DNA of 63,352 nt from Desulfosporosinus shakirovi (GCF_020595055.1 NZ_JAJDOO010000029.1:1-63352); one strand, 5' to 3'; numbered from the stretch's first letter, positions 1 to 8,348 are shown. The notes: a model not told the origin generated them from the letters alone. Numbers and translations: made by a program.

Positions 1-132
1 CACCTTTGAAGTGGTGAACAGTCCTCCAATATATAAGGGGATTACAAATAGAGTGAGGATGTAATAAATTGAAAAACGAGTTTCGTTACATCCCCCTTAC
101 CATTCTTATAACATCAATGAGGTAAACTTGAG
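1..132. other. Left edge, no gene assigned
   Basis: I see no complete gene here. On the minus strand a frame reads through a hydrophobic stretch (…YYILTLFVIPLYIGG…) to the window edge, but it has no ATG, GTG or TTG start before an upstream TAA. It may be a broken or unrelated membrane ORF. An AAGGGGG run on the minus strand near 80-90 resembles a ribosome binding site but is followed by ATG-TAA. Confidence 0.3.
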
Positions 133-720
133 TCATTGTTTGATTTTAAAGGCTCCCCGCATTAGCTCAAACACTAATCCTTCAATACCTTCTAAAGGAC
201 GAGGTTTCTTAGAACTCACCCAATCACTGATTGCAGCATCTAATGTACCGAAGAACATCTGTCGACCAACTTTTACGTCAGCTAATACAATTTCTTTTTT
301 CTCCACACCTTCTGTTAGAACTTGCTCAATTAAATGGAAATATTCGCGTAGAGGCCCAGAAATAGCCTCCCTAATTTTCGGGTCTGATTGTCTAATCTCA
401 ATCTGTGTAACTATAGCTAATGAACGATTTTCCTCCATGTATTTGAAGTGAGTTCGAATTATACAGAATAATCGTTCTTGGGTTGTCTGACATTTGACTA
501 TTGACTGACGAATTTCTTGAATAAAATTCCCCATTCGATCCGAAAAAAGACTGACCAAAATATCTTCTTTATTCTTGAAGTACAAATAAATGGTTCCATC
601 AGCAACTCCAGCTAATTTAGCAATTTTGGATACTTGGCAGGTAAAATAGCCATATTCTGCAAAAGCCTCCGTGGCTGCATCTAAAATTGCCTGATATTTT
701 TCCTCACGGGGCTTACTCAT
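133..720 (-). CDS. TetR/AcrR family regulator, FadR (YsiA)-like
   Basis: A 195-residue dimeric DNA-binding repressor is predicted. The N-terminal helix-turn-helix spans about residues 10-55 (ILDAATEAFAEYGY…IAKLAGVADGTIYLYFKNKED), followed by an all-helical ligand domain containing the RQSDP…LREYF pattern of Bacillus FadR, the repressor of fatty acid degradation genes. I chose ATG at 720 rather than an in-frame GTG at 744, because AAGGGAG lies about 11 bases before the ATG and inside the longer version. FadR-type regulators bind long-chain acyl-CoA. No fatty acid genes are visible, but the neighbouring gene to the left is outside the window. The family is certain; the FadR ligand is inference. 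Confidence 0.85.
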   Translation of the reverse strand: MSKPREEKYQAILDAATEAFAEYGYFTCQVSKIAKLAGVADGTIYLYFKNKEDILVSLFSDRMGNFIQEIRQSIVKCQTTQERLFCIIRTHFKYMEENRSLAIVTQIEIRQSDPKIREAISGPLREYFHLIEQVLTEGVEKKEIVLADVKVGRQMFFGTLDAAISDWVSSKKPRPLEGIEGLVFELMRGAFKIKQ

Positions 721-806
721 TGGTTCACGAGCTCCCTTCTTCACATTATCACAGTAAAGGTAGACCTAATATCTTAGTATCATATCATATTTTAAAACTT
801 CTCACA

Positions 807-1553
807 TCATCTGCCGATATACTGACTTAAAATTATTTGCCCCTTCTCTGTGAGTACCCAAAAAGTAAACGCCTCAGTAGAAAGAAAACCACAACCTTCA
901 CAGTGACCGCTGCATTGATCTATTCCACAACCGGGACTGCAAGCTTGTCCTAATATCTCACGACGCACATATCCCATATGTTCCAATTGCTCCAGAGCAC
1001 TTTCAAGCTCTCTGACTGAATAGCCTACCTCTGTAGCAAGCTGTGTCATTGATAATGATTCTTGCCGTGATGCCACGTAGGCAAGAGCACATTGCGCATG
1101 GTAGGAACATTGGTATAAGGGAAGTTCCATGACGAAGGCAGAGCGTTCCTTTTGCCTAACCACTCTTCTTAAAAAGAGTGCGGAAAACATTACGAGAAGC
1201 ATACTTAATAACAATAGACTTACCATAATGAAGGCCCCTCGAGATCCGGGGAAAAATGCAGCCACAACAGCACTCATTACCCCTAAGCGCGGTACACAGG
1301 GAATCAATGGATTTATTAGCATTGTAATTAAACGATCTTTTGGATCTTCTAGAGTTCGCGTAGCCATAATCCCCGGAACATTACAGCCAAATCCAGAGAC
1401 CAATGAGAAAAATGACTTTCCATGTAACCCCATTAGTTGCATGATAACTACAATCATATCTGCCGCCCAAGCCATTGCTTCAAATACCACACCGCCTAAA
1501 GGTGCACTGGCAACAGAAGAAAACCAAAAAACCTGTGATAAAATAATTACCAT
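807..1553 (-). pseudogene. feoB C-terminal remnant with fused FeoC-like Cys cluster
   Basis: This open frame of about 248 codons carries the membrane gate segment of the ferrous iron permease FeoB (GLHGKSF…SGFGCNVPGIMATRTLE…DRLITMLINPLIPC), roughly residues 40-130. It stops after the first gate domain (VMELPLYQ). Instead of the second gate it continues into a winged-helix-like region (about 155-195) and a cluster CSPGCGIDQCSGHCEGC, which resembles the Fe-S-binding FeoC regulator. The GTPase domain that should precede it lies in a separate broken piece at 1856-2266. The first 40 residues diverge from FeoB. It could be translated as a membrane protein, but it cannot be a complete FeoB. The family is seen directly; loss of function is inference. 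Confidence 0.75.
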
Positions 1554-1855
1554 AATAGGTTAACAATAGGTTAACCTCAAAAGGGAGAAAAAATCCATTC
1601 ATCTAATCTGTCTGTCCTAGTGCGTTTGACAGGATTCTCATGTGTCCTAAATTCCGGGAGTATTTTAGAGATTATTGGTACTTGGCATCTGCAACCGCCA
1701 TCCCGAAATGATCCTTGCTCCACCCTTCTGCCTCAAAAGCCTGGAGCAAAGCTTCTCCAGGCAAACTTACCGATTCTTAAAGTTCATATTTTACAGGATC
1801 CCCAGGATCGCAACACGGATCAGTGCTCTTATTCCTTTGGTTTGTCTGTGGAATA
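1554..1855. other. Unassigned spacer inside the broken feoB
   Basis: About 300 bases separate the two feoB pieces. They replace the C-terminal part of the G domain, the helical NFeoB domain and the first transmembrane half, some 300 or more residues. The minus strand has short open stretches (for example …EALLQAFEAEGWSKDHFGMA…) interrupted by stops, so this may be the remains of an inserted element. I could not identify it. Confidence 0.4.
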
Positions 1856-2266
1856 CTATTCCAAGTCTGTCCAATTTCCGGAATTAGAATGAATTGTTAT
1901 TCCTGCGGTTTTTGCTAAATCCATCATATTCAAGCCGATTACAACACGGGGAGCAAGTTCAAGGATTTGAAGGACAAGATAAAGGTTTCGTTCAATATTT
2001 GAAGCGTCCACCATCGCCATCACGATATCTGGTTTTTCGCGAAGAATATATTCTCGTGTGACAATCTCTTCCCGAGAGTATGCAGTCAAACTGTAGGTTC
2101 AGGGAAGATCAATGAGCTCTATTTCCTCATTGGCTCTATGGATAATTCCTGCCTTGCGTTCTACGGTTTTTCCAGCCCAATTCCCAACTTGTTGATTTGA
2201 TCCTGTTAAGACATTAAAGACCGTACTCTTACCAACATTAGGATTGCCCATAAGAGCTATTTTCAT
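1856..2266 (-). pseudogene. feoB N-terminal GTPase remnant with in-frame stop
   Basis: The ATG at 2266 follows GAGGAGG and starts a FeoB G domain: G1 [10 protein letters not shown]2 region [10 protein letters not shown], then DLP followed by TGA (2099-2101) where FeoB has the invariant glycine of the G3 motif DLPG. Translation would resume as TYSLTAYSREE…KPDIVMAMVDASNIERNLYL…GLNMMD (G4), then lose homology near 1880. One G-to-T change in a GGA codon explains the stop. With the internal deletion downstream, this is a pseudogene. The upstream feoA (2358-2606) retains its normal place. Confidence 0.88.
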
Positions 2267-2357
2267 GACCCTACCGCCTCCTCTCTTCGCAGCTCATAAT
2301 TATGTTCTAGCGGCAACAGTATATATAAATCACTCATTTACTTGGCATAAAGTATAG

Positions 2358-2606
2358 TTAACGACTCGCTAATGAAGGTCCGATGTATTCCCGATTTAGC
2401 GCACAAACCATAATTCTGGCGCACTCTCCTCTAGGCATAGCTAAATAGTACCCCTTCAATCTGATCTGAAGCGGACCACCTAATGGAGCACAGCGAACGA
2501 CTTCTAACTCTACTCCTGGGACGATCCCCATATCCATCATCCGACGACGCAAGGCCCCTCCGCCTTGTATAACCGGGTTAACATCAATCCTTAACGCCAA
2601 TGACAC
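2358..2606 (-). CDS. feoA: FeoA-like SH3 domain protein
   Basis: The 82-residue product is a FeoA-type beta-barrel that normally assists the FeoB ferrous iron permease. The signature GGGALRRRMMDMGIVPGVELEV is preceded by a shorter and more divergent N-terminus than usual, and the strand RLKGYYLAMPRGECARIMV is present. The start is GTG at 2606; no convincing ribosome binding site precedes it, and in-frame upstream starts are absent, so the 5' end may be eroded. It sits 91 bases upstream of the broken feoB on the same strand, so it probably has no working partner here. Confidence 0.8.
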   Translation of the reverse strand: MSLALRIDVNPVIQGGGALRRRMMDMGIVPGVELEVVRCAPLGGPLQIRLKGYYLAMPRGECARIMVCALNREYIGPSLASR

Positions 2607-2624
2607 AACATTGGGCTTTAGAAG

Positions 2625-3311
2625 TCAATGAACTATATGCCTTGTTTGACTCGCCTTCCTCTTTACTATCTTTGCTCTTATAAGCCGTAAATCTACGCCA
2701 ATGAACCTGTGTTGAATCTGATTGACATTAAATCTAAAAAGCTTAAATACGAACTGAATAATATAGCCAAGTACTACAGACATGATCAGGGTTCCTGCCC
2801 CTACGAATCCGCCTAGTAAATATCCCACAAAGAGTGCGCTAATTTCTATTGAATTTCTGATAAATCGAACGGATCTATCAGTTTTTTTGGTTAAGGCAAT
2901 CATTAACCCATCACGCGGACCGGAACCCAATCCTGCACTTATATAGAAATAACTCGCTAACCCTATAATAAACATACCTAAAAACATCATGATTAAGCCA
3001 GAAAAGATTCCATTTGATATCGGGATAAAATGATTAAGCATTATTAAATCCATGAACAATCCAATGAACAACATGTTGCATAAGGATCCCCATCCTAAAC
3101 TTTCTCCTAGAACAACATTAAACATAACAAGAATAATCCCTACACCAATACTTGCTTGCCCCATAGTAATTCCAGTTAAATAAGTAATTCCCTGATGAAA
3201 AACATCCCACGGTGATAAGCCAAGGTTAGCGTTTATTGTCAATACTATACCTACTGCAAACAGGAAAAGACCCGCAAATAATCTGATAAACCTTCGAACC
3301 ATCTGTGACAT
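2625..3311 (-). CDS. YczE/YitT-like multipass membrane protein
   Basis: A 228-residue integral membrane protein with about five transmembrane segments (around residues 8-25, 50-67, 75-92, 103-125 and 155-185). The motifs ANLGLSPWDVFHQG and AGLGSGPRDGLM are duplicated half-repeats typical of the YczE/YyaS family, whose biochemical role is unsettled. The start at 3311 is preceded by GGTGAT; a second ATG three codons downstream is also possible. The tail (residues 195-228) is basic and cytoplasmic. It lies directly upstream of feoA with an 18-base gap, so it may share its transcript. Confidence 0.75.
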   Translation of the reverse strand: MSQMVRRFIRLFAGLFLFAVGIVLTINANLGLSPWDVFHQGITYLTGITMGQASIGVGIILVMFNVVLGESLGWGSLCNMLFIGLFMDLIMLNHFIPISNGIFSGLIMMFLGMFIIGLASYFYISAGLGSGPRDGLMIALTKKTDRSVRFIRNSIEISALFVGYLLGGFVGAGTLIMSVVLGYIIQFVFKLFRFNVNQIQHRFIGVDLRLIRAKIVKRKASQTRHIVH

Positions 3312-3510
3312 TGATAATCACCAAAACCTTCCACTCCACTAACTAGCCCCATTTTATAATTCACGAAAAATGATTCGCTAGTATATTTTTTATTTACTTT
3401 ATTGCTAGAGGATACATAATTCTTCTTCACTATAATCATACTTATTATAGGATATGAGTTTAATTCCTGCAATCTTATCCTTATTCCCATTCATAAAGGA
3501 GGAAACCCGC

Positions 3511-3669
3511 ATGACATCGCCTAAAAATAAAGTCTCGAATCTGAAAGAAGCCCAGCCATCTAAGCTTAATCCTAGGACCTCTTCCAAACCCATTACTACG
3601 GGAGAAAATAAAGACGACGTAATTTTTACTAAAGATAAAAGTCCAGATGATCTGGAAATCCTTGATTAG
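3511..3669 (+). CDS. Small charged hypothetical protein, 52 aa
   Basis: I do not recognise the family. The ATG at 3511 follows a near-perfect AAAGGAGG ribosome binding site (3496-3503) at ideal spacing, which is the main evidence for translation. The 52-residue product is hydrophilic and looks disordered, with a basic N-terminal half (SPKNKVSNLKEAQPSK) and an acidic end (DKSPDDLEILD). An in-frame upstream start at 3454 lacks a ribosome binding site. It has no co-oriented neighbour. Confidence 0.6.
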   Translation: MTSPKNKVSNLKEAQPSKLNPRTSSKPITTGENKDDVIFTKDKSPDDLEILD

Positions 3670-3936
3670 ATACTTTCAGAGTCCACTGCAGTCTTGAGAT
3701 CACTTGGACTAAGATTTTTTAGGCCAAGACTTTAATGAAAGCTATTTTAGTATTGCCAATGTCACGAAGGCTCTCAAAGTTTGCAACTCTGCTTTCTGCC
3801 AAACCATACCTGGATGCCAAGGAAAGCTTTTCTTCCAATTGTGAAACTCCGCTTCTGCAAGCAGGAGTTTCACATTGTACTCTGCTTGGAAGGCATTGGA
3901 AATATGGTTACTGAAATTAATAAAATCGATCCATAT
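3670..3936. other. Gene-free stretch with a strong hairpin
   Basis: No gene is supported here. The notable element is a 33-base hairpin at 3841-3873: GTGAAACTCC pairs with GGAGTTTCAC, and inside it GCTT pairs with AAGC around a CTGC loop. No T-run follows on either strand, so it is not an obvious terminator. A weaker AGTCCA/TGGACT repeat followed by ATTTTTT at about 3680-3720 may end the small gene at 3511. Confidence 0.45.
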
Positions 3937-3971
3937 AAAAAAGGCCCAAGGGTTACCCCTAAGCCTTTTGA
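3937..3971 (-). terminator. Intrinsic terminator after zinc-ribbon gene
   Basis: On the minus strand AAAAGGC pairs with GCCTTTT, enclosing an imperfect AGGGG/CCCTT stem, and a run of T follows. It lies 15 bases past the stop of the gene at 3986. Confidence 0.7.
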
Positions 3972-3985
3972 AAATCATCTAATCT

Positions 3986-4297
3986 TTAGTAACGACGCAT
4001 GGATTGAAAGCAATCGCGACAATACACAGGTTTTTCCCCAGAAGGTTGGAAAGGAACTTCAGTCTGTGCTCCACAGCTTGCGCAGACTGCTGGGAACATT
4101 TCACGTTGTGGACGACTGCCAAAACCGCCGTAATTACTTCGACCACCGCCTGATTGTTGCTTGCGTGCCTGACGACAAGCTGGGCAGCGGGTTGGTTCAT
4201 TTTCAAACCCTTTTTCAGCATAGAAGTCCTGTTCACCTGCTGAAAATACAAATTCTTGACTGCAATCGCGACATGTTAGATTTTTGTCTTGAGCCAT
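3986..4297 (-). CDS. Zinc-ribbon domain protein (CxxC-x17-CxxC type)
   Basis: A 103-residue soluble protein with two zinc-binding modules. The first (residues 9-45) has C9xxC12 and CPAC near residues 38-41; the second (residues 70-95) has CASC and CRDC separated by about 17 residues. A glycine/arginine-rich linker (SGGGRSNYGGFGSRPQ) joins them. Proteins of this kind are common in Peptococcaceae and lack a known function; nucleic acid or ribosome binding is plausible from the linker. The start ATG at 4297 is preceded by AAGGAGGAGTTATC. It is monocistronic, with its own terminator. Confidence 0.75.
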   Translation of the reverse strand: MAQDKNLTCRDCSQEFVFSAGEQDFYAEKGFENEPTRCPACRQARKQQSGGGRSNYGGFGSRPQREMFPAVCASCGAQTEVPFQPSGEKPVYCRDCFQSMRRY

Positions 4298-4505
4298 GAT
4301 AACTCCTCCTTATTTGGTGTTCTTGTATGTTGGATCCTCTTAAATTATCATCCTTGCACCAAATACGGTCAGAATTATGGATTCCAATTTTAATTAGGCC
4401 CAATTTTTAACAAGCACACGGTCAGTATAGCAGAGGGCTTGCTTATTAGCAACCAATATTTTCTACAAATTCAACGATTTTATGAGATTAAATGTAATAA
4501 TACAA

Positions 4506-4982
4506 CTAAATTCTGCCCAATTCCTCTAAAGCCGCCTTCAGTCTAGTAATATGAAAAGGTTTCATGATTTCCTCTCCATGCCAATGACAATCCAAGATAT
4601 CAGCATCCTTAACTATTTCCTCGAGCGGCGTTCCGATCTCATGCTTCTTAGAATGATTTATAACTGCTTGTACGATCTGCTCTTTGGCTTCTTTAGAACC
4701 AATTTTTTGAGTTAGGAAACGACGAACTGGTTCCTCCCCCTTTGGAGCATGTTCATTCTGTCGCCCTGTGACCCAACGACCAATGTCGTGTAAAGCACAA
4801 GCTAAGGCTGCCTCATCTACATTAACTCCTCTCTTTTCCGCTAGCATGCGACCGATTTGTGCACAGCTTACAGCATGAACTTTCTCCCATATGATTGGAT
4901 AATCCCTTTCAATAGTCTGCATCTCCAAATCATCCAGTATCGAGAAGATATTTTGTAAATCATAGATAAAGTCCCACTTCAT
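4506..4982 (-). CDS. HD domain phosphohydrolase
   Basis: The 158-residue protein has the HD metal site: H36 in KVHAVSCAQIG, HD in ALACALHDIGRW (about residues 64-65), a later histidine in AVINHSKKHE and D in VKDADILDCHWHG. It should hydrolyse a phosphate ester or nucleotide; the substrate cannot be told from the sequence. I chose ATG at 4982 over GTG at 4988 because GAGGGAGGG ends five bases before the ATG and overlaps the GTG. The gene stands alone. Confidence 0.75.
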   Translation of the reverse strand: MKWDFIYDLQNIFSILDDLEMQTIERDYPIIWEKVHAVSCAQIGRMLAEKRGVNVDEAALACALHDIGRWVTGRQNEHAPKGEEPVRRFLTQKIGSKEAKEQIVQAVINHSKKHEIGTPLEEIVKDADILDCHWHGEEIMKPFHITRLKAALEELGRI

Positions 4983-5089
4983 GGGCACCCTCCCTCTTTA
5001 CTTATTTTACCATTTTAAAAAGGCAAATTAAATCACTTTCTCCTCATATCTTATCCTAAGAGGATTTGCTATACGAGGAGGAGGACTGT

Positions 5090-6070
5090 TTGAATTCAAG
5101 TTGGACACCCACAGCTCGACGTCTCTTAGACAAACGATTATGGATACTTGGTTATTATTCTGAAGATTTCCGGGGTGATTTTCGTGCAATTGAAACACTT
5201 CGCCAACAAGGCTCACGCATTGATGTTTATGCTGACTTTGCCTTCCAGTTAAAGCCTGATGGTCAATTTACAGGCCAAGTAAATAACTTGGCCCTGAAAG
5301 AAGCTATTGCCCGCGGTACTGCGCCTCTCGTTCTCTTCCATAATTTTAACGGAAAGGTCTTCGATCATCTACCCCTGCGTTCTATTTTATCATCAACTGC
5401 CTCGCAACGAAATTGCATTAATAACATGATAGAGTTACTTCCTTCTAATATTGCCGGTATCCATGTAGATTTCGAAGGGGTAGAAGGTTCTTATCGTATT
5501 CCATTTATGACCTTTCTTGAATCTCTAAGGGCCATATTGCATGGACGTGGCTTACTGTTAACAATTGCTATTCCAGCTAAACGTTCGGAGTGGGAAGCGC
5601 CAGGGTATGACTTTGCAGGAATTGGGCGTTTATGCGACTCCATAACCCTTATGACCTATGACGAACACTACTCAGGAGGTTCGCCTGGCCCTGTGGCAAG
5701 CTTACCTTGGATGACCGAAGCACTCGACTATGCCATCCGCTATATACCTAACGAAAAACTGTTATTAGGTATTCCTGCCTATGGATACGATTGGTCCAGT
5801 GAACCAACCCGTCTTGTCCCAATGCGTGATATCCCAGAGTTAGTCACCCAAACCAATGCACGCACACTTTGGTCTGACCAAGCAGTTGAACCATACTTTT
5901 ACTACTGGAAAGGAAGAGTTAAACATACTGTATGGTACGAGAATGAGCTCTCTGCCAAGATTCGTTTCAGTTTCGTCAAAAGCTATCGATTGAAAGGCAT
6001 TGCCATTTGGCGCTTAGGGTATGAAACAAGCCGTTTCTGGCAGGAGTTAACAAGTAAATTTAAAAAATAA
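5090..6070 (+). CDS. Glycoside hydrolase family 18, spore cortex hydrolase-like
   Basis: A 326-residue protein formed by a GH18 TIM barrel (ILGYYSEDFRGD… at the start, catalytic-loop segment GIHVDFEGVEG near residue 135, ITLMTYDEHY near 193, IPAYGYDW near 232, GIAIWRLGYE at the end). The D-x-E pair of DFEG fits the GH18 acid/base. Family members YaaH/YdhD act on spore peptidoglycan. There are no LysM repeats and no signal peptide. I chose TTG at 5090, preceded by GAGGAGGAGGA, over TTG at 5066. Substrate and spore location are inference. Confidence 0.75.
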   Translation: MNSSWTPTARRLLDKRLWILGYYSEDFRGDFRAIETLRQQGSRIDVYADFAFQLKPDGQFTGQVNNLALKEAIARGTAPLVLFHNFNGKVFDHLPLRSILSSTASQRNCINNMIELLPSNIAGIHVDFEGVEGSYRIPFMTFLESLRAILHGRGLLLTIAIPAKRSEWEAPGYDFAGIGRLCDSITLMTYDEHYSGGSPGPVASLPWMTEALDYAIRYIPNEKLLLGIPAYGYDWSSEPTRLVPMRDIPELVTQTNARTLWSDQAVEPYFYYWKGRVKHTVWYENELSAKIRFSFVKSYRLKGIAIWRLGYETSRFWQELTSKFKK

Positions 6071-6095
6071 GCACTTTCATTTGAGAATCATTAAC

Positions 6096-6130
6096 AAGAG
6101 CATCTTCTCAACGAGGTTGCTCTTTTATCT
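6096..6130 (+). terminator. Intrinsic terminator after GH18 gene
   Basis: AAGAGCA pairs with TGCTCTT around an inner CTTC/GAGG stem, followed by TTATCTTT. It lies 26 bases past the GH18 stop. Confidence 0.7.
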
Positions 6131-6257
6131 TTATACTAAATAAAATTCTTCGTAAGTTCTTAACTTTTATATTAATAGCTGAGAGCATTTACTTGTTCTT
6201 TAGCTGACTAACCTTTATTATTGGAATTGACTAAATTAAAGGAGATGAACTTACTCT

Positions 6258-6542
6258 ATGTATGAGCTTAAAAATCACACAGAAACAGTTGTCCAACAAA
6301 AAACACTGCAAAACTATCTCCGCAACAACGTTCTTAACTGCTCATGTGAACGCTGTCAGGCAGACATCATGGCACTCGCCTTAAACCGTTTGCCTGCACG
6401 TTATTATGTTTCTTCACGTGGTGAGATAATGACTCAGTGGGAATCACAAGCATTGCCTGACCAAACGCGTATTATTACAGAAGTTGTCCGTGCTGCCCAA
6501 CAAGTCAGTGCGACCCCTTTACACCCAATAAACCAACCTTAA
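6258..6542 (+). CDS. comFB: Late competence development protein ComFB
   Basis: This 94-residue protein matches the ComFB family: helical N-terminus, the cysteine motif LNCSCERCQADIMALALNRLPARYYVS (about residues 27-53), which binds zinc in related proteins, and a short helical C-terminus. ComFB proteins are linked to competence and more recently to cyclic dinucleotide binding in other bacteria; no comFA or comFC is adjacent. The ATG follows AAAGGAGATGAAC at a slightly long spacing. It appears monocistronic. Confidence 0.8.
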   Translation: MYELKNHTETVVQQKTLQNYLRNNVLNCSCERCQADIMALALNRLPARYYVSSRGEIMTQWESQALPDQTRIITEVVRAAQQVSATPLHPINQP

Positions 6543-6818
6543 TATATTAATTGTATAGTTACTCGGCATTTATTACAATAATTACAGACAGAACTGCAAT
6601 TACAAATAATGTAAATAGTCGAAAAGGATCATTGATTACTTGTTTTATTCGCACTGGAGTTAATTCAATATCCAACATATCCCTTCCCCCTCACTCCTCT
6701 TATAGTTTATGGTATTTTAATAGAATTGGGAACGTGGCTATTATTGAATATGTGGTTTTTGAAACGTCCAAAAAACAGACTTTACTAAGACCTCAAATTT
6801 GGAAATGAGGTGCTATTC

Positions 6819-7493
6819 GTGGTTAACTCTGAAGACCTTCGTCGATTTTCTCTGTTTTCTTCCTTGAGCTCTAATGATGTGATCCCTCTTCTTCCACATT
6901 TAGTTGAACGTCGTTACCGCCGCGGGCAGTTATTATTTGTCGAAGGAGAAATAGGTTCGTCAGTATTTTTTGTTCTTTCTGGGCAAGTTAAACTCAGCAG
7001 ATCTACTCCGGCAAGTGTAAAACAAATTATAGATTGGTGTGGCCCCTATGATTGTTTCGCTGAGGTTCTGCTTCTAGAAGCTGGTTCATATCCTGCTACC
7101 GCTGAAGCCATTAAGGACAGTACCTTGTTAGTCCTTAATAATGAAGTAATGCCTCAAATTTTAGAAGCAAATCCTGCACTGTCAGTAGCTCTTATACGTA
7201 CCTTGAGCCGAAGATTAAGACTTTCCCAAGAGTTCATACGAATTTTAACTAATCGCTCTACTGCTGGAATTCTTGCGGCCCTTTTTCTTCGTTTAGCTCA
7301 ACCTGCTGAAACTCCAGGAAAACCAATTTTCGTAGATGCCTCTTTAACACATCGGGATCTAGCCAGTATGATTGGAACGTCCAGAGAATGTGTTAACCGG
7401 GCCATCAATAGGTGGAAACGATTAGGAATATTGAAACTGGAAGACGAGCGATTAGAAATTCTCAAACCCCATGAGCTTGCGGAGTGGCCTTAA
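6819..7493 (+). CDS. Crp/Fnr family transcription regulator
   Basis: A 224-residue regulator with an N-terminal cyclic nucleotide-binding-fold (residues 8-125, RRGQLLFVEGEIGSSVFFVLSGQVKLSR) and a C-terminal Crp helix-turn-helix (about 165-215, LTHRDLASMIGTSRECVNRAINRWKRLGIL). No FNR-type cysteine cluster is present, so it does not sense oxygen through an Fe-S centre; the ligand is unknown. I chose GTG at 6819, six bases after GAGGTG, over GTG at 6810. It ends exactly where the converging gene at 7494 ends. Confidence 0.85.
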   Translation: MVNSEDLRRFSLFSSLSSNDVIPLLPHLVERRYRRGQLLFVEGEIGSSVFFVLSGQVKLSRSTPASVKQIIDWCGPYDCFAEVLLLEAGSYPATAEAIKDSTLLVLNNEVMPQILEANPALSVALIRTLSRRLRLSQEFIRILTNRSTAGILAALFLRLAQPAETPGKPIFVDASLTHRDLASMIGTSRECVNRAINRWKRLGILKLEDERLEILKPHELAEWP

Positions 7494-8348
7494 TTAAAAC
7501 ACCATAGAACTAGTGCTGCCAGGTCGTTCTAATTGGTTGATAATACGCCAACATTCTTCCCAGCTTATATTCGGTTGACGACGCCAAAAGATCATAGCTG
7601 CACGAGTTTTTTCACACTCGCGATCGCTAAGCATGCTTTGGCTCGGCATCCCCCCCCCCCATGCATTTACCCATTCCTGATAACAGTGAATCAGTTCTGT
7701 TGACTGGCTCTTTAAATATCGCACAGTGTAAACACTGGCTATCCAATGAACAATCTTATCTTCCCCCACCCTGGAATATACTTGCCCATCTAAGTCTGCT
7801 CCAGCGACTAATAGAAGCAAGAACAAAAAGTGAACTCTGACAGCTTGCCGTAATGTTTCTGGATTGATCTCGTAAAGTTCTGAAAAACGTCCTAAAGGCT
7901 TAAGAAACAGTTTAACGGAGGGCTCCCTAAACGTACATATTCCAAAGGCAGCAAGTGGGATTGGATAAACATCTTCCAATCCACTTTCTTGTAATTGACC
8001 TACCAACTCGCGTTCAGCTTGAACTAGACGCTGTTCTCGTATTAAAAGTTGCTCTGCGGTCTCTTTTAGAAACAATTCTGCTTCTTTAGGACGCTCCGGA
8101 AGAGAGTCCGCCCATTCTCGTAAACGGGATCGTTTAGGCATCAAAATTTCTATCAATGAGCCCGTCTCTTGGTGTAAAAGTTTAAAACCCTGACGAACAC
8201 GATCAGGATCGCGATATAATCCCCGCATAAGCATTTCAGCAGGTTGGGGAATTTCTACCGATTCCTCAAACCGTACAATCACTTCTCCATTTCGCTCTGG
8301 AAACTTGAGTCCCATAGCCTTTTCAATTTCTAATCTCATTGAAGACAC
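7494..8348 (-). CDS. Unknown protein, 284 aa, with homopolymeric tract
   Basis: I do not recognise this protein. It is soluble-looking, with a charged helical segment at about residues 85-125 (likely coiled coil), a hydrophobic stretch near 168-185 (VHFLFLLLLVAGADLDG) and an aromatic C-terminus (MIFWRRQPNISWEECWRIINQLE). GTG at 8348 follows AGGAGGG at seven bases. An 11-base C run at 7650-7660, read as G codons around residues 230-233 (WGGGMP), lies inside the frame and could slip, which would truncate the last 55 residues. It faces the Crp gene tail to tail with no spacer and diverges from the helicase gene at 8488. Confidence 0.6.
   Translation of the reverse strand: MSSMRLEIEKAMGLKFPERNGEVIVRFEESVEIPQPAEMLMRGLYRDPDRVRQGFKLLHQETGSLIEILMPKRSRLREWADSLPERPKEAELFLKETAEQLLIREQRLVQAERELVGQLQESGLEDVYPIPLAAFGICTFREPSVKLFLKPLGRFSELYEINPETLRQAVRVHFLFLLLLVAGADLDGQVYSRVGEDKIVHWIASVYTVRYLKSQSTELIHCYQEWVNAWGGGMPSQSMLSDRECEKTRAAMIFWRRQPNISWEECWRIINQLERPGSTSSMVF

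Noticed and set aside
1129-1563. Plus-strand ORF of 144 codons opposite the feoB remnant
   Set aside because: The minus strand shows clear FeoB motifs at the same place; the plus frame has random composition.
2099-2101. TGA in feoB read as selenocysteine
   Set aside because: The residue is an invariant glycine in G3, no hairpin typical of a SECIS is evident just downstream, and the gene has a further large deletion.
3742-3978. Minus-strand ORF of 78 codons
   Set aside because: It runs through the terminator of the zinc-ribbon gene and the 3841 hairpin and has no ribosome binding site.
6551-6808. Plus-strand ORF, and a minus-strand membrane peptide (…INDPFRLFTLFVIAVLSVIIVI) with AAGGG before an ATG at 6679
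   Set aside because: The plus ORF lacks a ribosome binding site and family. The minus peptide is out of frame with its ATG by one base (stop after about 13 codons), so it is at best a frameshifted small gene; I could not support it.
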